Shown: positions 17,776 through 26,199 of the stretch, one piece after another
How positions within the stretch are numbered: the stretch's first letter is position 1
Layout of the letters: each line of letters starts with the position of its first letter
Assembly: GCA_009909085.1 (NCBI GenBank)
Contig: JAAANX010000076.1
Location: 1-32,610, forward strand
DNA from: Cyanobacteria bacterium GSL.Bin1
GTDB taxonomy: Bacteria; Cyanobacteriota; Cyanobacteriia; Cyanobacteriales; Rubidibacteraceae
Direction: 5' to 3'
DNA length: 32,610 nucleotides
Made by a program: the position numbers and the translations under genes
The notes under the pieces: model-generated
Told to the model about the DNA's origin: nothing
Databases searched by the model: none
What the model saw: the letters and a program-made list of their open reading frames with translations, nothing else

Positions 17776-18942
17776 CTAATGAGAAAGAAAAATACAGTCT
17801 TCAATTGACCAACTCAGACGCACTGTTTGCCCTTCTTGATAAGCTTGACTGAGCCAGTGTTCGATATGGGTTTTATACAGCAGTTCCTTTTCACTGGGGA
17901 GAATTAGAGAAACGCGGATAATATAGCCGGTAAATTCAATTGCAGTAATGCGAGCGGTAATACTGTTTTGATCAGAACTGGGGATGGTGTCTGGGTTGGC
18001 TAAGGTAATGCGATCGCTGCGAACACAGCAGGCTGCGTCTTGACCATTGGCAACAGTATATCCCTCAGCGATCATTTGACCCACATCTGGAATGTCAAGT
18101 TGAACGCGATCGCGCTCTCCATGAGGAACACTATCAATCACTCGCCCTTGAAAAATATTGTTATCGCCAACAAACTCAGCGACAAACTGCGAAGCGGGAT
18201 GATTATAAATCTCTTCTGGCGTTCCCACTTGATCCACATGACCATGATTCATCACGACAATGACATCAGATAGCGAAAAGGCTTCATCCTGGGCGTGTGT
18301 CACCTGAATAAACGTCATCCCAAACTGTTTTTGTAGCTTTCGTAGTTCCCCTCGCGTTTTCACCCGCAACGATTCATCTAAGGCACTGAGCGGTTCATCG
18401 AGCAATAAAACTTGCGGTCGCGTGACTAAACCTCTGGCTAAAGCAACCCGTTGCTGTTGTCCGCCACTGAGTTGTTGCGGTTTACGATCGCTGAAGGCTT
18501 CTAGCCCCACAAGAGTGAGGATTTCCGCAATTTTCTGAGTCCGCTCCGCTTTTGGAGTCCCCTGCATTTTCAAACCAAACCCGATATTATCCCAAACCGT
18601 TTGATGGGGAAATAGGGCATAATTCTGAAAGACCATTGCTGTATTGCGTTGGGTTGGGGGAAGTGTTGTCACATCGCGATCGCCGAGATAAATTTTCCCT
18701 GCTGTCACCTCTTCATGTCCCGCTAACATTCGCAAAGTCGTCGTTTTTCCACAACCACTGGGTCCCAACAAACAACAGTATGATCCAGAGGGAATATCAA
18801 GGGTAATATTTTCCACTGCGACAAAGGAATCATAGCGCTTCGTGACTGACCGTAACTGCACACTACTACTGGCATACGGCTCTGTAGTAGGAACAGAAGA
18901 TGAGGTTTTAACGCTTCCTTGAGTAGAGGTTGAAGAGTGCAT
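17776..18942 (-). CDS. ABC importer ATP-binding protein, PotA-like
   Basis: This is the ATPase of the polyamine-type importer. It has Walker A GPSGCGKTT, Q-loop VFQNYALFP, signature LSGGQQQR, Walker B VLLLDEP, and H-loop VTHAQDEA, followed by a TOBE-type domain in the C-terminal quarter. The frame stays open to 19062, adding 40 residues. I chose the ATG at 18942 (MHSSTSTQGS) for two reasons. The extension would code over a perfect palindrome and a TTGACA, which look like promoter sequence, and AGAGGA lies upstream of 18942. Family proteins begin shortly before the VQLRSVTKRY segment. Confidence 0.88.
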   Translation of the reverse strand: MHSSTSTQGSVKTSSSVPTTEPYASSSVQLRSVTKRYDSFVAVENITLDIPSGSYCCLLGPSGCGKTTTLRMLAGHEEVTAGKIYLGDRDVTTLPPTQRNTAMVFQNYALFPHQTVWDNIGFGLKMQGTPKAERTQKIAEILTLVGLEAFSDRKPQQLSGGQQQRVALARGLVTRPQVLLLDEPLSALDESLRVKTRGELRKLQKQFGMTFIQVTHAQDEAFSLSDVIVVMNHGHVDQVGTPEEIYNHPASQFVAEFVGDNNIFQGRVIDSVPHGERDRVQLDIPDVGQMIAEGYTVANGQDAACCVRSDRITLANPDTIPSSDQNSITARITAIEFTGYIIRVSLILPSEKELLYKTHIEHWLSQAYQEGQTVRLSWSIEDCIFLSH

Positions 18943-19021
18943 GGGAGATATAAATTCCTCTGAGATAAACGGCAGAGTATGCTCAACCCAATCCTGAGCA
19001 GGAGCATAGGGAGTCAGTTTT

Positions 19022-19036
19022 TGTATACGGTATACA
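19022..19036. promoter_or_regulatory. 15-bp palindrome, candidate repressor operator for the transporter operon
   Basis: TGTATAC-G-GTATACA is a perfect 7-1-7 inverted repeat 80 bp upstream of the chosen ATPase start. On the operon strand a TTGACA (19042-19047) precedes it, so it would overlap the promoter. GntR-type regulators often bind GTATAC-like palindromes. The cognate regulator is not in this window. Confidence 0.5.
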
Positions 19037-19065
19037 CTAAATGTCAAATAAACTGTATTCATTAA

Positions 19066-19080
19066 TACGGTCTGTCCGTA
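19066..19080. other. Inverted repeat TACGG-N5-CCGTA
   Basis: A perfect 5-5-5 inverted repeat (TACGG TCTGT CCGTA) lies between the palindrome and the IS200/IS605-like end. Further CCGTA and TACGG words occur at 19096 and 19026. It could be a second regulator half-site pair or part of the transposon remnant. Confidence 0.3.
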
Positions 19081-19136
19081 AAATTACAGAAATCGCCGTA
19101 AAGCCCACGTGCTTTTAGCCGTGGGAGTGGATCAAC
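19081..19136 (+). mobile_element. Orphan IS200/IS605-type right end (TnpB 3' remnant)
   Basis: The hairpin CCCACG (19104-19109) with CGTGGG (19120-19125) and loop TGCTTTTAGC is followed by AGTGGATCAAC. This is the typical appearance of the subterminal hairpin and right end of IS200/IS605 elements that carry tnpB in cyanobacteria. Just before it a frame reads EIAVKPTCF then stop, resembling the degenerate tail of a TnpB gene. No tnpA or tnpB body is present, so this is a relic. Confidence 0.45.
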
Positions 19137-19283
19137 GCCTTACTAACTCCCCTTCTATCACCTTATTGCAATTGGGAATCTTTCGAGAGGATGAGGCAGC
19201 AACAGTCTTAAAAAGGGAATAATATCATCTGGAACTTAATTTTTTTTAATTTAACCGGATTAGTATAATAATTTAATATTTTA

Positions 19284-20411
19284 ATGAATCATTCCCTCGA
19301 TACTGTAAAAGATAAACCAGACACAATCCTAGTCGTTGATGATTCTCCAGATAATGTGCTGCTGGTACAGAGTATTTTGGAGGAAGAAGGCTATCACATT
19401 GAAGTTGCCGAAGAAGGTGAAAGTGCCATTGAAAAAGTGATTGCAAATCCCCCACAGCTCATTTTACTGGATGTGATGATGCCGGGGATGGATGGTTTTG
19501 AAGTCACAGAACGGATTCGTCAAGAAGAAGATTTACCGTTTATCCCAATTTTACTGATTACAGCTTATGATCAACCCAGTGTTGTCAAAGGGTTAGATAG
19601 TGGTGCTGATGATTTTATTCGCAAACCGGTTGAGTTAGAAGAACTCCTCGCGCGAGTCCGGTCTTTATTACGTTTGAAACATAGCGTCGATGAACGGGAT
19701 GAAATTGCTCGTCAACGGGCTGATTTCGTCTCTCGCCTGACCCATGATTTACGGACGCCCTTAGTTGCTGCGGATCGGATGTTGAATTTGTTTCAGCAAG
19801 GCGCATTAGGACAACTGTCTCCGCCGATGCAAGAAGCCATTGCGACGATGACGCGCAGCAATCGTAATTTATTGGATATGGTGAATACATTACTGGAAGT
19901 GTATCGCTTTGAAGCCGGACGTAAGGTCTTAAATTTTGCCCCGGTGGATCTCAAAGCAGTGATCGATGAAGTGATCCAAGAACTGAAGCCTTTAGCAGAA
20001 GAAAAAGGTTTGACCTTAGAAATCCAAGATAAAATCGGTGAGGAGCAATCAACGACGGTAGAAGGGGATCGTTTAGAATTAAGGCGAGTTTTTACAAACT
20101 TGGTGGGTAATGCAATTAAATTTACTGATGAGGGGAGTGTCAAAATCCGGATGCAACCGTTGACCAAAATCGAAACCCCTCAGTTAATGATTGAAGTGGA
20201 AGATACAGGTCCAGGTGTTTCACCAGAAGAGCAAAAAACTTTGTTTGAGCGCTTTCGGAAAGGAAAGCATCGTCATTCGGGGAGTGGCTTAGGCTTGCAC
20301 TTATCCCAGCGCATTTTAGAGAGTCATCAGGGCAGCATTACTTTAGAATCAGAAGTTGGAAAAGGTAGTTGCTTTACTGTTAAATTGCCGATTAAACAAG
20401 ATGAAGGATGA
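19284..20411 (+). CDS. Response regulator receiver-histidine kinase fusion
   Basis: The 375-residue cytoplasmic protein has an N-terminal receiver domain (residues 14-130, phospho-acceptor D63 in LILLDVMMPGMDG, K114) directly joined to a HisKA dimerisation helix. The phospho-His is H154 in FVSRLTHDLRTPL. A complete HATPase follows: N box NAIKF (N276), G1 DTGPGV, G2 SGSGLGL. There is no sensor or membrane domain, so it probably receives a phosphoryl signal from another kinase and relays it. A TATAAT at 19263-19268 lies only 15 bp before the ATG, implying a very short leader if used. Confidence 0.93.
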   Translation: MNHSLDTVKDKPDTILVVDDSPDNVLLVQSILEEEGYHIEVAEEGESAIEKVIANPPQLILLDVMMPGMDGFEVTERIRQEEDLPFIPILLITAYDQPSVVKGLDSGADDFIRKPVELEELLARVRSLLRLKHSVDERDEIARQRADFVSRLTHDLRTPLVAADRMLNLFQQGALGQLSPPMQEAIATMTRSNRNLLDMVNTLLEVYRFEAGRKVLNFAPVDLKAVIDEVIQELKPLAEEKGLTLEIQDKIGEEQSTTVEGDRLELRRVFTNLVGNAIKFTDEGSVKIRMQPLTKIETPQLMIEVEDTGPGVSPEEQKTLFERFRKGKHRHSGSGLGLHLSQRILESHQGSITLESEVGKGSCFTVKLPIKQDEG

Positions 20412-20518
20412 AAAAACAGTGGTTTCTAGTTGGATGAAAAACTGCTAAAAACTGACTTCATAGCGAATATTTTAATTCACTTCTTTTACGGAAAATTATA
20501 GATAAAAAAGGATAAGTC

Positions 20519-21898
20519 ATGTTAGCAACGACTGATGTGCAAGGCATTGTCCAAGCACAAAAAGATTTTTTTGCCACCGGAAAAACAAAAGAGGTTGCCT
20601 TTCGCAAGGAACAGTTAAAACAGCTGAAACAAGCAATTAGTGATTTTCAAGAGAAAATTACAGAAGCATTGTTTCAAGATTTAGGGAAACCCAAGTTTGA
20701 AGCCATTGTGACAGAAGTTGCCTATTGTGGGGAAGAAATTGATTATTTTCTCAAACACTTGGATCGATGGGCGAAACATCAACCTGTTAAAACGCCGCTC
20801 AATTTTTTCCCAGCCAAATCTTTTATTGTCCCGGAACCCTTAGGACAAGTGTTAATGATTAGCCCTTGGAATTATCCGTTTCAGTTAGCCATTATTCCCC
20901 TTTTAGGCGCGATCGCGGCAGGAGATTGTGCCATTATTAAACCATCAGAAATTACGCCCAATACCTCGAAAGTTTTGAGCGATTTAATTGCACAAAATTT
21001 TGATCCCAGCTACATTACCGTGGTGGAGGGAGATAAAACGGTCGCTCAAGAATTATTGCAACAAAAGTTTGACCATATTTTTTATACCGGTGGTAGTGCG
21101 GTTGGCAAAATTGTCATGAAAGCCGCAGCGGAACATTTAACTCCCGTCACTTTAGAATTAGGGGGGAAAAGTCCTTGTCTTGTGGAACCGGATATTCATC
21201 TTGAACACAGTGCAAAACGAATCATTTGGGGCAAATTTATTAACGCCGGACAAACTTGTATTGCCCCGGATTATTTACTGGTTCATCGCAGCATTAAAGA
21301 GGAATTAGTGCAGGCGATGAAAGCGGGTTTAAAAGAGTTTTATGGGGAAAATCCAGCAGAAAGTTCGGATTACGCCAGAATTGTCAGTGAGAGACATTTT
21401 AATCGCCTCAGTCAATTTTTAGATAACGGTAAAATTCTTGCGGGCGGAGAAACGGATGCAGAAACCCGTTATATTGCACCCACGCTGTTAGAGGCAGTGA
21501 GTTGGGAAGATCCGGTGATGCAAGAGGAGATTTTTGGTCCCATTTTGCCGATTATTGAATATGAGGATTTAGACCGCGCGATCGCGCAAATTAATGCCTA
21601 TCCTAAACCCCTCGCCCTTTATCTCTTTTCTCAAGACAAAAATAAGCAACAAAAAGTGTTGCAAGAAACCTCTGCTGGTGGGGTAACCATTAACGATACG
21701 ATTATCCATATTGCCTCCACGGAACTTCCGTTTGGCGGTGTCGGTGAAAGTGGTATGGGTGCCTATCATGGTAAGGCCAGTTTTGATACGTTTACCCACT
21801 ATAAAAGTGTGACCAATCGCAAGTTCTGGCTAGATATTCCCTTGCGTTACCCGCCTTACGCTGGAAAATTTAAGTTTCTCAAATTCTTATTTAAATAG
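20519..21898 (+). CDS. Aldehyde dehydrogenase, ALDH3-type
   Basis: This NAD(P)-dependent aldehyde dehydrogenase has 459 residues, the ALDH3 size. Motifs are PWNYP (N118), FTGGSAVG-like YTGGSAVGK, the general base in LELGGKSP (E213), and the nucleophile in GQTCIAPDY (C247). The hydrophobic basic tail (GKFKFLKFLFK) suggests membrane association, as in fatty-aldehyde dehydrogenases. Cyanobacterial homologues act on fatty aldehydes or apocarotenals. The substrate here is inferred. The gene appears monocistronic. Confidence 0.92.
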   Translation: MLATTDVQGIVQAQKDFFATGKTKEVAFRKEQLKQLKQAISDFQEKITEALFQDLGKPKFEAIVTEVAYCGEEIDYFLKHLDRWAKHQPVKTPLNFFPAKSFIVPEPLGQVLMISPWNYPFQLAIIPLLGAIAAGDCAIIKPSEITPNTSKVLSDLIAQNFDPSYITVVEGDKTVAQELLQQKFDHIFYTGGSAVGKIVMKAAAEHLTPVTLELGGKSPCLVEPDIHLEHSAKRIIWGKFINAGQTCIAPDYLLVHRSIKEELVQAMKAGLKEFYGENPAESSDYARIVSERHFNRLSQFLDNGKILAGGETDAETRYIAPTLLEAVSWEDPVMQEEIFGPILPIIEYEDLDRAIAQINAYPKPLALYLFSQDKNKQQKVLQETSAGGVTINDTIIHIASTELPFGGVGESGMGAYHGKASFDTFTHYKSVTNRKFWLDIPLRYPPYAGKFKFLKFLFK

Positions 21899-21933
21899 GG
21901 TCTGCAGAAAAAGTTCATTGGTGGGTGTAGTTA

Positions 21934-21986
21934 GGGAATAGGGAACAGCCTTTCGGCTTCGCTCAAGGCAAGGGAACAGGGAACAG
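21934..21986. repeat. GGGAACA heptamer repeat interrupted by a 23-bp hairpin insert
   Basis: GGGAATA-GGGAACA units at 21934-21947 and GGGAACA units at 21972-21986 are separated by a 23-bp segment (21949-21971). That segment can fold as CCTT-TCGGCTTCGCTC-AAGG. This is how small dispersed repeats inserted into cyanobacterial STRR arrays look. Confidence 0.65.
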
Positions 21987-22149
21987 TAAATGTAGGTTGA
22001 TCAGGTGCAATTTTATTGCTGAAAATTTCTGAAACCTTTGCCCTTGATTTGACTGCAATCAGTCGTTAATTGCTCAATTCACAACCGTTTGAGCTTAATG
22101 CAGTCAGTTCTAAAGTAGAATCAATCAAGTGAGTCGTTAACAATCTTTG

Positions 22150-23001
22150 ATGAAGCAACAAGCACAAGAAATCACGATTCGAGATAAATCGTTTGTTTGG
22201 GGAAAGCAAACCTACCTCATGGGGGTGCTGAATATTACGCCGGATAGTTTTAGTGATGGGGGCGACTATAATCATTTGGAAGCAGCCTTTCAACGGGCTG
22301 CGGCGCTAGTAGAAGCAGGGGCAGATATCCTGGATGTAGGCGGACAATCTACCCGCCCTGGGGCAAAGCAAATTTCCCCAGAAGCCGAGTTAGAGCGCGT
22401 GATCCCCATTATCAAACGGATTCGCAAGCATCTCAATGTCCCCATTTCTGTGGATACCACTCGCGCTGAAATTGCCCAACAAGCGGTGCAGGCGGGGGCA
22501 GATTTAGTCAACGATATTTCTGGGGGAACGTTTGATGCAGCAATGTTGACCACGGTTGCGGCGTTAGAGGTTCCGATCATCCTCATGCATATTCGGGGAA
22601 CCCCAGAAACCATGCAACAACTGACTGATTATGAAGATTTGGTGGGCGACATTATTGCTGTCTTGCGTGAACGGATTGCAGCCGCGGAAAAAGCGGGAGT
22701 TGCGCGATCGCGCTTGCTCATCGATCCCGGAATTGGTTTCGGCAAAACTGCTGAGCAAAATCTTGAATTGTTACGTCAATTGGATCAATTTCAAACCCTT
22801 GGTGTCCCCATTTTAGTCGGAACCTCTCGCAAAAGTTTTATTGGCAAAATTCTCAATCAAGATGACCCGAAACAACGGGTGTGGGGAACGGCAAGTACTT
22901 GTTGTGCTGCCATTGCACAAGGGGCGGATCTTCTGCGAGTCCATGATCTGCCTGAGATGTGGGAAGTGTCTAGGGTTGCGGATGCGATTTGGCGCGTTTA
23001 G
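22150..23001 (+). CDS. folP: FolP, dihydropteroate synthase
   Basis: This enzyme condenses p-aminobenzoate with 6-hydroxymethyl-dihydropterin pyrophosphate in folate synthesis. The 283-residue TIM barrel has the family signatures GVLNITPDSFSDGG, DVGGQSTRPGA, LIDPGIGFGKT and GTSRKSF. I took the ATG at 22150 rather than the TTG immediately before it. The last 32 bp overlap the 3' end of the convergent phosphoribosyltransferase gene. Confidence 0.95.
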   Translation: MKQQAQEITIRDKSFVWGKQTYLMGVLNITPDSFSDGGDYNHLEAAFQRAAALVEAGADILDVGGQSTRPGAKQISPEAELERVIPIIKRIRKHLNVPISVDTTRAEIAQQAVQAGADLVNDISGGTFDAAMLTTVAALEVPIILMHIRGTPETMQQLTDYEDLVGDIIAVLRERIAAAEKAGVARSRLLIDPGIGFGKTAEQNLELLRQLDQFQTLGVPILVGTSRKSFIGKILNQDDPKQRVWGTASTCCAAIAQGADLLRVHDLPEMWEVSRVADAIWRV

Positions 23002-23677
23002 CTTGTTCCTTTAATAGGGAAATCGCTTCCTCGGTGGAAACTTGCGGAAATTCCTTGTAAAAGCGCCCCACATTCCAAAAGGGGTCTGGGGTTTGTAAAA
23101 TAATGGCGCGATCGCAGCTTTGTTCCAGTTGCGGTTTCATCTCCAACGGCGCAACGGGTGCTGCCATCCAAACCTGCGCGGGTTTCCTGTCTCGTAACGC
23201 TTTCACCGCTGATAGCATGGTCATCCCGGTGGCAATGCCATCATCCACAATAATGACAATCGAATTTTCAATACTGGCAGAGGGGCAGTGAGGATTAAAC
23301 TGTTCTTGTTGCGCGATCGCGCTTTGCAGTGCCTTTTCTCTCGCCTGCGTTAACGCTTGCTGATTGCTTTCTTCCAGGAGAGATGTCTGCCCCCAAATAG
23401 TTGTTCCATCGGGCGCTACTGCCCCTAACGCTAATTCTGGATTAGACGAAAGTGCAATTTTCTTGGCGGCTAAAACCTCTAACGGACAATTTAATCGTTG
23501 GGCAAGGGGAACGGCTACTGGGATTCCACCGCGAGGTAGCGCAACTACCCTGACCGCGGCTGGGGCTTCCACACCACTGAGGGCAGTTGCGACAGCTTCA
23601 GCAAGCTGTTCTCCAGCGCTTAACCGATTTTTATAGGAGGTTACATCTGACACAGTTAATGAGTTTCGACTATTCAT
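22970..23677 (-). CDS. Phosphoribosyltransferase-fold protein
   Basis: The 235-residue protein has the PRPP-binding signature IVIIVDDGIATGMTM (about 140-154) and an N-terminal ALPRGGIPVAVPLAQRLNCPLEVLAAKKI segment. These are typical of the stand-alone PRTase family often fused to or found near dienelactone-hydrolase-like proteins. The substrate is unknown, and a salvage role is only a guess. Its ATG lies inside the end of cimA (ATGAATAG, 23670-23677), so the two are translationally coupled. Its 3' end overlaps convergent folP. Confidence 0.85.
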   Translation of the reverse strand: MNSRNSLTVSDVTSYKNRLSAGEQLAEAVATALSGVEAPAAVRVVALPRGGIPVAVPLAQRLNCPLEVLAAKKIALSSNPELALGAVAPDGTTIWGQTSLLEESNQQALTQAREKALQSAIAQQEQFNPHCPSASIENSIVIIVDDGIATGMTMLSAVKALRDRKPAQVWMAAPVAPLEMKPQLEQSCDRAIILQTPDPFWNVGRFYKEFPQVSTEEAISLLKEQAKRAKSHPQP

Positions 23678-25319
23678 TCAAGGCAGGCGAAATCACTTTC
23701 AGATTCCCCTTCTCCTGTAACAAACCATACTCAATTCCAGCAACCACGGCTTGGTAAGAGGCATCCAAAATGTTGGGCGAAACCCCAATCGTTGTCCAAC
23801 GTTGTTTGCCATCGCTAGATTCAACAAGAACGCGCGTCACCGCATCCGTTCCTGCCGTACTATCCAGGATACGGACTTTATAATCCGTTAAATGGAACGC
23901 TGCGATTTCAGGATAGAACTGCACCAGTGCTTTCCGCAGGGCAGCATCTAACGCGGACACCGGACCATTGCCTTCGGCGGCTTCTAAGATATCTTTGCCA
24001 TTGACACTGACTTTAATCGTAGCCACCGCATCACTGAGTAAGGCTTCTTCCCCTCTGAGCATATCGCAATTCACTTGAAAACCCTTTAATTGGAACATTT
24101 CTTGACGTTGTTCCAACATTTCATAAACCAGCAGTTCAAAACTGGCTTCGGCAACTTCAAACTGATAGCCTTGGTTTTCCAGTTCTTTAGTGCGTTGGAG
24201 GATATCGCGACAGGTGGGGTCTTTTTTATCCAACTGAATCCCAAAAGAGCGGGCTTTTGCCACAATATTACTAATTCCAGCTTGATCGGAAATGACAATG
24301 CGGCGTTCATTACCAATCACTTTCGGATCAATATGTTCGTAAGTTAACGGGTTGCGTTCTACGGCTGAAACATGAATGCCCCCCTTATGCGCGAAGGCTG
24401 AACGTCCCACAAAGGGGGCATGGGGATTGGGAGCAAAATTAACAATTTCGTTGATTAAATGACTAGTGGGGGTGAGTTTTGCCAGTTCTTCCGGTTCTAA
24501 GCAGGAATAGTTCAGTTTTAATTGCAGATTGGGAATCACTGAACAGAGATTGGCATTGCCACACCGTTCTCCATAGCCGTTCATTGTCCCTTGCACCATA
24601 GTCGCCCCATTTTCCACTGCGACTAAGGAACTGGCAACCGCTGTATCCGAATCATTATGGGTATGAATCCCCAATTTCGGTGCCGATTCGTTACTGGAAT
24701 CAATACCGAAATGCTGAACAATCATCTGACTCACTTCACCCACCGTTTGCGGTAAGGTTCCACCGTTGGTGTCACAGAGAACCAGCCACTCCGCCCCTGC
24801 TTCCACAGCCGTTTCTAGCGTCTTCAGGGCATAGTCTGCGTTGGCTTGATAGCCATCAAACCAATGTTCGGCATCATAAATAACCCGTCTGCCTTGGGAG
24901 CGTAACAGCGCGATCGTATCGCGAATCATGGCGCAATTTTCTTCTAAAGTTGTCTTTAAACCTTCTGTGACGTGCAAATCCCAAGACTTCCCAAAAATCG
25001 TCACCCAGCGCGTTCCTGCCGAGAGGATTGCCTGTAACATGGGATCATTTTCCGCCGAATGGTTGGGGCGACGAGTGGAACAAAAAGCAACTACTTCTGC
25101 TTGGGAAAGGGGTTCTTCTTTCAGTTGCCAGAAAAATTGGACATCTTTGGGATTCGCACCGGGCCATCCCCCTTCAATAAAGGGAATCCCGAGTTGGTCT
25201 AATTTATGAGCAATTTTGAGCTTATCTTCCACAGAGAGAGAGATCCCTTCTTGTTGTGAACCATCTCTGAGGGTCGTGTCATAAATCCAGACGCAATTAT
25301 TTTTGGGGGTTAAACTCAT
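23670..25319 (-). CDS. cimA: CimA, (R)-citramalate synthase
   Basis: This enzyme condenses pyruvate and acetyl-CoA to citramalate, the threonine-independent entry to isoleucine. The 549-residue protein has the HMGL-like catalytic barrel with YDTTLRDGSQQEG at the N-terminus, the metal-binding GIHTHNDS, and NGYGERCGNA. A C-terminal LeuA-type regulatory domain follows (about 410-540, with DAALRKALVQFYPEIAAFHLTDYKVR). The length and sequence match the long citramalate synthase branch rather than 2-isopropylmalate synthase. It overlaps the phosphoribosyltransferase gene by 8 bp. Confidence 0.93.
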   Translation of the reverse strand: MSLTPKNNCVWIYDTTLRDGSQQEGISLSVEDKLKIAHKLDQLGIPFIEGGWPGANPKDVQFFWQLKEEPLSQAEVVAFCSTRRPNHSAENDPMLQAILSAGTRWVTIFGKSWDLHVTEGLKTTLEENCAMIRDTIALLRSQGRRVIYDAEHWFDGYQANADYALKTLETAVEAGAEWLVLCDTNGGTLPQTVGEVSQMIVQHFGIDSSNESAPKLGIHTHNDSDTAVASSLVAVENGATMVQGTMNGYGERCGNANLCSVIPNLQLKLNYSCLEPEELAKLTPTSHLINEIVNFAPNPHAPFVGRSAFAHKGGIHVSAVERNPLTYEHIDPKVIGNERRIVISDQAGISNIVAKARSFGIQLDKKDPTCRDILQRTKELENQGYQFEVAEASFELLVYEMLEQRQEMFQLKGFQVNCDMLRGEEALLSDAVATIKVSVNGKDILEAAEGNGPVSALDAALRKALVQFYPEIAAFHLTDYKVRILDSTAGTDAVTRVLVESSDGKQRWTTIGVSPNILDASYQAVVAGIEYGLLQEKGNLKVISPALNE

Positions 25320-25417
25320 TCCTAACTTAAAAATTGGCTTTAAAACTTAGTTTGAATCAATCTCAAACAATGATCACTTGTCAAATATTAATTTTTAATT
25401 TTACCTTATTAAAGTCC

Positions 25418-26110
25418 CTAACTATCACGCATTTCTTGGGCGGTTATCCCGCTGACTGTGTTATTGGCATACTTTTCGTATTGGGCAATGTAAAGTTCAC
25501 GAGCGTTCTTAATTTGTTGGACAGACTCGCGCTGAGACATCTCTTCCCACCAGTGTTGCAGGAAGGAACAACTTGAGGGAAGAAACACATCCCGATAATG
25601 CTCTAAGATACAAAAGCGTTCAAACCAAGGATAGAAGGTCAAATCCACTAAAGATAAACGATTGCCTAACCAATACTTGCCATTGCTACTCAATTTTTGC
25701 ATTCCTTCTTTTTCAATGAACTGTAACTGTTCTTGGAATTGAGTTTTCCATTTGGTTTGTTTTTCTGGGTTTTGTTCCAACAGCATTTTATAAAAGACTG
25801 GAACCAATTTTGTATTAGCAAAATCAATCCAAATTCTTGCTAGGGCGCGTTCACCAGGAGACTCAGGAAGCAAAGCTGGTTCGGGAAACGCTTCATCTAA
25901 ATATTCATTAATAATGGCTGATTCCCAAATTCGATTTTCCTGATGTTTAATAACAGGAACTTTACCATAAGGAGACACTTCAGAAAACCAATCCGGTTTG
26001 TTATTTAAGTCGATTTCAATGAGTTGGAAATCAATGCCTTTTTCCATGAGGGTGAGGCGAGTGCGATGGGCAAAGGGGCAAACACTGGCGCTGTAGAGTT
26101 CTAGAGTCAT
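25418..26110 (-). CDS. Glutathione S-transferase family protein (Omega/DHAR-like)
   Basis: The 230-residue protein has an N-terminal thioredoxin-like domain with the Cys motif SVCPFAHRTRL (C11). The cis-Pro segment YGKVPVIKHQ and the ESAIINEYLDEAFP glutathione-binding region follow. An alpha-helical C-terminal domain has LVDLTFYPWFERF. A Cys at the active site suggests thiol transfer or dehydroascorbate reductase-like chemistry rather than classical conjugation. It is divergent from the parA gene across 89 bp. Confidence 0.85.
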   Translation of the reverse strand: MTLELYSASVCPFAHRTRLTLMEKGIDFQLIEIDLNNKPDWFSEVSPYGKVPVIKHQENRIWESAIINEYLDEAFPEPALLPESPGERALARIWIDFANTKLVPVFYKMLLEQNPEKQTKWKTQFQEQLQFIEKEGMQKLSSNGKYWLGNRLSLVDLTFYPWFERFCILEHYRDVFLPSSCSFLQHWWEEMSQRESVQQIKNARELYIAQYEKYANNTVSGITAQEMRDS

Positions 26111-26199
26111 TTGAAAATTCTTCCGGCTACGATCGCTTGTTTCTATTTTGATGGTAAGCTAGACGCGATCTCAGATTCATCGCGCTACCAAAAACGACA

